A stretch of 12,989 bases of DNA from Draconibacterium sp. (lineage in GTDB: Bacteria; Bacteroidota; Bacteroidia; Bacteroidales; Prolixibacteraceae), in NCBI GenBank assembly GCA_027011835.1, contig JALUZN010000076.1, positions 1 through 12,989 of the forward strand, given 5' to 3'. This document shows, piece after piece, positions 12,797 through 12,989 of the stretch; positions within the stretch are counted from its first letter, which is position 1; each line of letters begins with the position of its first letter. Both the position numbers and the translations under genes were made by a program. The notes under the pieces were generated by a model. The model was not told the origin of the DNA and searched no databases. It saw only the letters and a program-made list of their open reading frames with translations.

Positions 12797-12989
12797 AGAA
12801 ATTGGATTTTAATAAAAATTAAATAAATGAATAGTGTTTTATAATTTGAATTTTATGATTGGGAATAGAAAAATAACACCACTTTTGAACAACTGGATTT
12901 ATCATCTTTAAACTTAATTTTGATATAAACTATAACAACTTTTTTGGTACTCCTTCAAAATAAAACGGGCTGCAAAGAAAATGCATTAT

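Overview
The window looks like chromosomal DNA of a member of the Bacteroidota, probably a Marinilabiliales/Prolixibacteraceae-type environmental bacterium (the order-level guess is inference). Signs seen: AT-rich DNA, starts without a clear Shine-Dalgarno, TAnnTTTG-type -7 boxes, an outer-membrane TonB receptor with an N-terminal carboxypeptidase-like regulatory domain paired with a lipoprotein, and a beta-helix carbohydrate-active protein. There is no rRNA, tRNA, CRISPR array, phage module or intact transposase.

Layout. 1-238 (-) is the 5' end of a secreted beta-helix (DUF1565/GH120-like) protein, divergent from a lone GT4 glycosyltransferase at 619-1788 (+). Convergent to that are two minus-strand genes, a membrane-anchored phosphatidylserine decarboxylase proenzyme (3683-4645) and a secreted M14 zinc peptidase (1880-3040). 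They are separated by about 640 bp packed with short palindromic repeats. On the plus strand follows polyphosphate kinase 1 read in frame into a complete ArsC/Spx-like thioredoxin-fold domain (4951-7350). It is convergent with an MscS-type channel (7837-8652, -). Their shared 3' spacer holds a 243-255 bp MITE-like element with perfect 20-bp inverted repeats and a strong terminator. The last block (9101-12796, -) is a two-gene operon, TonB-dependent receptor then a lipoprotein with four internal repeat units, closed by a terminator. The 448-bp spacer before mscS has plus-strand terminator-like hairpins and a -7-like box but no ORF, so it may encode a small RNA.

How the genes fit together. Most are independent housekeeping or envelope functions: phospholipid synthesis, osmotic release, polyphosphate storage, glycan assembly, peptide and polysaccharide degradation, and outer-membrane uptake. 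Only the receptor/lipoprotein pair is a clear functional unit.

Most worth a second look: (i) the PPK1-ArsC fusion, whose junction lies at a six-A run where one extra A, or a -1 slip, gives an immediate TAA; (ii) palindromic repeats at 3172-3677 that keep a constant flank but swap the hairpin core with both arms changed together; (iii) the MITE; (iv) the possible plus-strand RNA at 8764-9028; (v) the repeat lipoprotein that takes the place of a SusD-like partner.
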